A DNA stretch of 15,075 nucleotides. Source: Parcubacteria group bacterium Greene0416_79. Lineage in GTDB: Bacteria > Patescibacteriota > Minisyncoccia > Phycocordibacterales > UBA10002. The stretch spans positions 1-15,075 of the forward strand of contig VMES01000003.1 in NCBI GenBank assembly GCA_007375655.1. The letters are read 5' to 3'. This document shows positions 11,191 to 15,075 of the stretch, piece after piece. Each line of letters opens with the position of its first letter. Position 1 is the first letter of the stretch. The notes beneath the pieces were generated by a model. The model saw only the letters and a list, made by a program, of their open reading frames with translations, had not been told where the DNA came from and made no database searches. The position numbers and the translations under genes are program-made.

Positions 11191-13620
11191 TGAGTCCCCT
11201 TCCCGTAACTTCATAATCCGGACGCCTTGCGTCTGCCGGCCGAGAGAGGCGATCTCCTTCACATCGGTGCGGATGACCTGGCTCTTCTTTGAGATTGCCA
11301 CCACCTCTTCATCCGGAGAGGTCACGACGTGCGCCGCAATGAGCGCTCCGGTCTTTTGGGTAATCTTCGCGGTCTTGATGCCGGAGCCGCCGCGCTTCTG
11401 GGTCTTATACTCGGAGATCCTCGTCTTCTTGCCAAACCCTTTCTCCATGATGACCAGAAGTTCCGGCTTCTCGTGCCGCTTCCTCACGATACCGGTGCCG
11501 ACTATGGTATCGGTGCGGCGAAGCCGCATGACCTTGACCCCTGCCGCGGCGCGGCCCATCTCGCGCACGTCCTTCTCCCTAAAACGAATGGACTGTCCGC
11601 GGGCGGTTACGAGAATCGCCTCGTCTCCCTTCTCCACAAACGAAGCCGAGACGAGCTCATCGCCTGTCTTTAATTTGATCGCCAAAAGACCGCTCCGGCG
11701 GACGTCGTGGAAACTCTTCGCCGCCACCTTTTTTCCAATCCCATTTTTGGTCACCATAAGAAGTGAGAGATGGTCCACTTCCTTGACCGATCTCGGCATC
11801 GCCAAGATTGAGGTAACCTTCTCGTCCGCGGAGAGCGAGAGGAAGTTCATGACGGACTTGCCCTTGGTAGCGCGCCGTCCTTCTGGAATTTCATACATCT
11901 TTATCTGATACGCCTTGCCCTTGTCAGTAAAGAAAAGGAAATCATTGTGCGTCGTGCCGGTAATGACATGCGTCACAAAATCCTCGTCTTTGGTCTCCAG
12001 ATCAACGACCCCGACCCCGCCGCGGCGCTGCTTGCGGTACTCCTCGGGGTCGGTGCGCTTGATGTACCCGCCTTTGGTAAGGACGAGCACCGCGTCTTCG
12101 TCGGGGATAAGATCCTCTTCGGAAAAGGATTTCGCGGCATGCCTGACGACGCGCGTACGCCGTTCATCGCCGTACTTCTCCGAAATCTCCAGAAGTTCCT
12201 TCTTGACGACCGCCAAGATCTTCTTGGGGCTGGAAAGAATATCCAAAAGGCCCTTGATGAGCGCTTGGACTTCGCGAAGTTCATCCTCCACTTTTTTGCG
12301 TTCCAGCCCCGCAAGCCGCTGGAGCCGCATCTCCAAAATTGCCTGCGCCTGAATCTCGGAAAACGAAAAGGTCTTCATGAGTCCCGCTCTCGCGGCATCC
12401 ACATCCGGAGATTTCTTGATGAGCTTGATAATCTCGTCAATGTGGTCAAGCGCCTTTTTGAGACCAAGCAGAATGTGCTCGCGCTCCTTTGCGTGCCGGA
12501 GGTCAAACTCGGTCCGGCGGCGCACCACCTCCACGCGATGCAAGATGAACTCCTCCAAGATCGCCTTAAGGGAGAGCGTCTCCGGCACGCCGCGAACCAA
12601 AGAGACCATGTTGAAATGAAAGGTCTCTTCAAGCTGGGTATGTTTATAGAGAAAGTTAAGAATCTTTTCCGGAAAACTTCCCTGCTTGAGTTCAATGACG
12701 ATACGGACGTCCTTTGTGGATTCATCGCGGAGCCCCTTAATGCCGTCAATCTTCTTCTCGCGCACCAATTCCGCAATCCGCACAATGAGCTCCGCCTTGT
12801 TCACTCGGTACGGAATGGACGTAATGATGATGGCGTGCTGGCCGCTCTTCATCTCTATAATCTCGGCCTCGCCGCGGGTGACGACGCCGCCTTTGCCGCT
12901 TGAGTACGCATGCGCCAAGTCCTTGGAACCGAAGACGATGCCGCCGGTCGGAAAATCCGGTCCCGTAACGAACGCGAGAAGCTCCTCCGTCGTCGCGTCC
13001 GTATGCTCAATAAGATGCGCCGTTGCGGCAAGCACCTCTTTGAGATTATGCGGCGGGATGTTCGTTGCCATGCCGACCGCAATGCCGAGCGTGCCGTTCA
13101 ACAATAAATTAGGCGCCGCGGCCGGGAGCACCGCCGGCTCTTTGTGGGTTGCGTCGTAGTTGGGACGCCAGAGAACGGTCTCTTTGCCCAAGTCACGGAG
13201 CATCTCGCCCGCGACCCGGCTCATCTTGCACTCCGTATACCGCATCGCCGCAGGAGAATCCCCGTCAAGCGAGCCAAAATTGCCTTGTCCCATGACGAGC
13301 GGGTACCGAAAGGAAAAGGGCTGCGCCATCTTGACGAGCGCGTCATAGACCGGAATATCGCCGTGCGGATGGAGCTTGCCGAGCACGTCGCCGACGACGG
13401 CCGCGGACTTCCTAAAGCGCGCCGCGGCATGGAGTCCCATTTCATGCATGGCAAAAAGAATCCGGCGATGCACGGGTTTGAGCCCGTCGCGCACATCCGG
13501 AAGCGCGCGGGCGGTAATGACCGACATGGCGTAGTCCAAGTAGGACTCCCGCATCTCAACGGCGATGTTTCGCAACAGAATGCCGCCGCTCTTCTCCGTC
13601 TTTTCTTTTTGCGCTGCCAT
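11167..13620 (-). CDS. gyrA: DNA gyrase subunit A
   Basis: This 817-residue protein has the full GyrA layout. The N-terminal winged-helix/tower domain contains the catalytic tyrosine in AAMRYTE (Y128, equivalent to E. coli Y122) and the [12 protein letters not shown] loop (77-88). A coiled-coil arm follows (about 350-480), then a C-terminal beta-pinwheel. The GyrA box QRRGGVG (531-537) points to gyrase rather than topoisomerase IV; only its sixth residue differs from the usual basic one. GyrA and GyrB form the A2B2 enzyme that introduces negative supercoils using ATP. gyrB is not in the window. The position equivalent to quinolone-binding Ser83 is Ile (I89) and the next is Pro (P90), while Asp87 is kept (D93). 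The promoter lies directly before the ATG. Length is normal. Confidence 0.97.
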   Translation of the reverse strand: MAAQKEKTEKSGGILLRNIAVEMRESYLDYAMSVITARALPDVRDGLKPVHRRILFAMHEMGLHAAARFRKSAAVVGDVLGKLHPHGDIPVYDALVKMAQPFSFRYPLVMGQGNFGSLDGDSPAAMRYTECKMSRVAGEMLRDLGKETVLWRPNYDATHKEPAVLPAAAPNLLLNGTLGIAVGMATNIPPHNLKEVLAATAHLIEHTDATTEELLAFVTGPDFPTGGIVFGSKDLAHAYSSGKGGVVTRGEAEIIEMKSGQHAIIITSIPYRVNKAELIVRIAELVREKKIDGIKGLRDESTKDVRIVIELKQGSFPEKILNFLYKHTQLEETFHFNMVSLVRGVPETLSLKAILEEFILHRVEVVRRRTEFDLRHAKEREHILLGLKKALDHIDEIIKLIKKSPDVDAARAGLMKTFSFSEIQAQAILEMRLQRLAGLERKKVEDELREVQALIKGLLDILSSPKKILAVVKKELLEISEKYGDERRTRVVRHAAKSFSEEDLIPDEDAVLVLTKGGYIKRTDPEEYRKQRRGGVGVVDLETKDEDFVTHVITGTTHNDFLFFTDKGKAYQIKMYEIPEGRRATKGKSVMNFLSLSADEKVTSILAMPRSVKEVDHLSLLMVTKNGIGKKVAAKSFHDVRRSGLLAIKLKTGDELVSASFVEKGDEAILVTARGQSIRFREKDVREMGRAAAGVKVMRLRRTDTIVGTGIVRKRHEKPELLVIMEKGFGKKTRISEYKTQKRGGSGIKTAKITQKTGALIAAHVVTSPDEEVVAISKKSQVIRTDVKEIASLGRQTQGVRIMKLREGDSIASLTCL

Positions 13621-13627
13621 CCCTCAA

Positions 13628-13656
13628 AGTATAACACAACGGTCCGTGCCTGTCAG
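13628..13656 (-). promoter_or_regulatory. gyrA promoter (near-leaderless)
   Basis: On the minus strand CTGACA (13656-13651), a 17-bp spacer and TATACT (13633-13628) end 7 nt before the ATG (ttgaggg between). Transcription should start at the ATG or one base before it. Confidence 0.75.
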
Positions 13657-13665
13657 CGGTGCTAA

Positions 13666-13699
13666 AACTCATTTCAAGCCCCAACCGTGGAAATGAGTT
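13666..13699. repeat. 10-bp inverted repeat upstream of the gyrA promoter
   Basis: aactcatttc (13666-13675) and gaaatgagtt (13690-13699) are separated by 14 bases, directly upstream of the gyrA -35. It could be an activator or supercoiling-related site, or an incidental hairpin. Confidence 0.5.
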
Positions 13700-13799
13700 C
13701 CGAGAAGGGAATGGTGCCTAAACGCGCCCCCTCACGCCAATGCGCAAAAAGAGAGACACCCGCATATCGCCTTGGCCATTCATGTTCCATGTTCCAACG

Positions 13800-13833
13800 A
13801 TGCCATGTAGCTACGATCGTAGTTACATGGCAT
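13800..13833. repeat. 34-bp palindrome between gyrA and the HAF-repeat gene
   Basis: The arms 13800-13816 and 13817-13833 are complementary except for one G-T pair, centred on ctacgatcgtag. Two catgttc heptamers (13781-13794) lie just before it. There is no T-run. It may be an operator or cruciform serving the divergent genes. Confidence 0.75.
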
Positions 13834-13876
13834 GTGCGGAGCAATGGGAGGAAAGGGAAGGAAAGAAGAAAAGAGC

Positions 13877-13904
13877 TTGTCATGTTTTTCTTCTGTTATA
13901 TCAT
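13877..13904 (+). promoter_or_regulatory. Possible promoter of the HAF-repeat gene
   Basis: TTGTCA (13877-13882), a 16-bp spacer and TATCAT (13899-13904) each differ from consensus by one base. The leader would be about 90 nt and would include the AAACTGA array. Confidence 0.45.
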
Positions 13905-13962
13905 AGGTGTGGACAATACAAACGGACCTGCTTGAGTGAGCAGGATTCCGATACAGAACAGT

Positions 13963-13990
13963 CCATTGAAAACTGAATACTGAAAACTGA
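13963..13990. repeat. Heptamer array (AAACTGA) directly before a start codon
   Basis: Four in-phase units (ccattga, aaactga, atactga, aaactga) end 9 nt before the ATG at 14000. The sequence between array and ATG contains TTCTC, as does that between the array and pilin F. Confidence 0.8.
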
Positions 13991-13999
13991 ATTTCTCGT

Positions 14000-15075
14000 A
14001 TGAAGACACCCTCAGCAATTCCTGCGGTGCTGCTTCTGGCAGCACTTTTTCCAGAAACACCGCACACACATGCGCAAAATCCATCACCGGTTCCCGAATA
14101 CGTCGTGATTGACCTTGGGACATTGGGAGGTAATCAAAGTGAAGCTCACGGAATCAATGATCGTGGCGAGGTAGTTGGTCGGTCGTGGACCAAAAACGAT
14201 TACACCTTCCACGCCTTCTTGTACTCAAACGGCGTCATGCAGGATTTGGGTACGTTGGGAGGATATGAAAGTACCGCATTTGGGATCAACAATAACGGCG
14301 AGGTCGTCGGTCATTCTGAATTCCAACCAATCTACCGCTGGGTTGAGCACGCCTTCCTGTACTCAAACGGCGTCATGCAGGATTTGGCTCCGTTGGGAGT
14401 GCGTGAAAGTACCGCCTATGCAATCAATGACCTTGGGCAGGTAGTTGGGGAAGGTGAATATGGCGGCTACAGCCGCGCCTTTCTTTATTCAGACGGAGTC
14501 ATGCAGGACCTGGGTACGCTGGCGCTGAGAGGCGAAGAAAGTCGCGCCTACGGAATCAATGACAGTGGACAGATTGTCGGTCACGCTGATATATACCCAA
14601 AATTCTGGTGGTGGATCATGCACGCCTTTCTGTACTCAGACGGAATCATGCGGGACTTGGGGACGCTGGGAGGTGATTATAGTTCCGCTTACGGAATCAA
14701 CGATAGCGGTCAAGTGATTGGTTCGTCGCGGACTCGCGACGAATACACTCATGCCTTTCTGTACTCAAAAGGAGTCATGCGAGACCTCGGTACGCTGGGA
14801 GGTGATGAAAGTTTTGCCAATGGAATTAATAATCAGGGCCAGGTAGTGGGAACGTCAGAGCTTACCCCCGGCGAGAATGTTCGCCATGCTTGTCTCTACT
14901 CAAACGGTACTATGCGGGATTTAAATGCTCTCACCATTCCAGGCTCGGGGTGGGAACTTGAAGAGGCAAGCGCGGTCAATAATCTGGGGCAGATCGTCGG
15001 TTACGGTAGAAATCCTGAAGGCAAGACGCGTGCGTTCTTCCTCCATCCACTACCGAAAGGATGGCACACGGCTAT
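14000..15075 (+). CDS. Exported HAF-repeat surface protein (3' partial)
   Basis: The frame is open from ATG 14000 to the window edge (358 codons), so the end is missing. A signal peptide (MKTPSAIPAVLLLAALFPE..., cleavage near THAQ, 23-26) precedes seven repeats of 42-49 residues, beginning near residues 38, 82, 128, 170, 219, 262 and 307. Each has D-L-G-T-L-G-G, then G-I-N-D-x-G-x-V-V-G, then H-A-F-L-Y-S-x-G-x-M. This is the hallmark of the 'extracellular repeat, HAF family' (TIGR02913 type), thought to form a beta-propeller-like fold. Seven units suit a seven-bladed propeller, and RAFFLHPLP after the seventh suggests the repeat domain is complete by residue 350. The role is unknown, with adhesion or binding likely. 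It is divergent from gyrA; no Shine-Dalgarno sequence is seen. Confidence 0.85.
   Translation, partial: MKTPSAIPAVLLLAALFPETPHTHAQNPSPVPEYVVIDLGTLGGNQSEAHGINDRGEVVGRSWTKNDYTFHAFLYSNGVMQDLGTLGGYESTAFGINNNGEVVGHSEFQPIYRWVEHAFLYSNGVMQDLAPLGVRESTAYAINDLGQVVGEGEYGGYSRAFLYSDGVMQDLGTLALRGEESRAYGINDSGQIVGHADIYPKFWWWIMHAFLYSDGIMRDLGTLGGDYSSAYGINDSGQVIGSSRTRDEYTHAFLYSKGVMRDLGTLGGDESFANGINNQGQVVGTSELTPGENVRHACLYSNGTMRDLNALTIPGSGWELEEASAVNNLGQIVGYGRNPEGKTRAFFLHPLPKGWHTA

Noticed and set aside
11947..12903. Long plus-strand open frame (318 codons) and its neighbours opposite gyrA
   Set aside because: It lies wholly antisense to conserved gyrA coding sequence, has no start signals, and its composition is what the complement of a GC-biased gene produces.

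Overview
The window looks like a chromosomal segment of an ultrasmall Candidate Phyla Radiation bacterium (Patescibacteria, probably Parcubacteria-like). This is inferred from the gene set: an array of small type IV secretion (VirB2/TrbC-like) pilin paralogues beside a membrane-anchored solute-binding protein, a stand-alone four-helix-bundle (23S intervening-sequence type) protein, a stripped SPFH-like protein, very few Shine-Dalgarno sequences and several promoters that predict leaderless mRNAs. TAG, TGA and TAA all end genes at sensible family ends, so the standard code applies. No tRNA, rRNA or CRISPR array was seen.

Layout. Positions 1-641: the 3' end of a membrane gene with an AI-2E-transporter-like C-terminus and an extra soluble tail, closed by a strong terminator. 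802-2292: an SPFH-like membrane protein gene whose last codons are interrupted by a 677-bp internally deleted IS4-type element (1589-2265). 2289-4618: two plus-strand surface-protein genes, a three-repeat PKD-like protein and a lipoprotein-like protein. Both carry the peptide A(I/M)YPTGYPYP. The second has a structured leader of about 190 nt and a frameshift near its C-terminus. 4706-10017 (minus strand): six pilin-like paralogues (A to F in left-to-right order), a decayed seventh pilin 3' end, an antitoxin-toxin pair with a nonsense-interrupted toxin, and an extracellular solute-binding protein. 10104-13620 (minus): four-helix-bundle protein, SAM methyltransferase, and gyrA with its own promoter. 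14000-15075 (plus): the 5' part of a HAF-repeat surface protein running off the window.

The most unusual signal is a set of short tandem arrays in or beside the intergenic gaps, all with a period of exactly 7 bp but with different unit sequences. Units include AGCTGAT, nnGTAAC (twice), ACGCTAC, AGTTAGT and its inverse, ATTGAAA and AAACTGA. Some supply promoter-like hexamers, one encodes the N-terminus of a pilin, one supplies a stop codon, and one pair brackets the four-helix-bundle gene as inverted repeats. Several long perfect palindromes (5313-5411, 6536-6578, 13800-13833) also lie between genes.

Together the genes describe a cell-surface locus: pilins that probably form or cap an envelope-spanning appendage, a tethered sugar- or oligomer-binding protein, repeat-rich exported proteins, and the housekeeping gyrase gene. 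The functional links are inferred from neighbourhood only.
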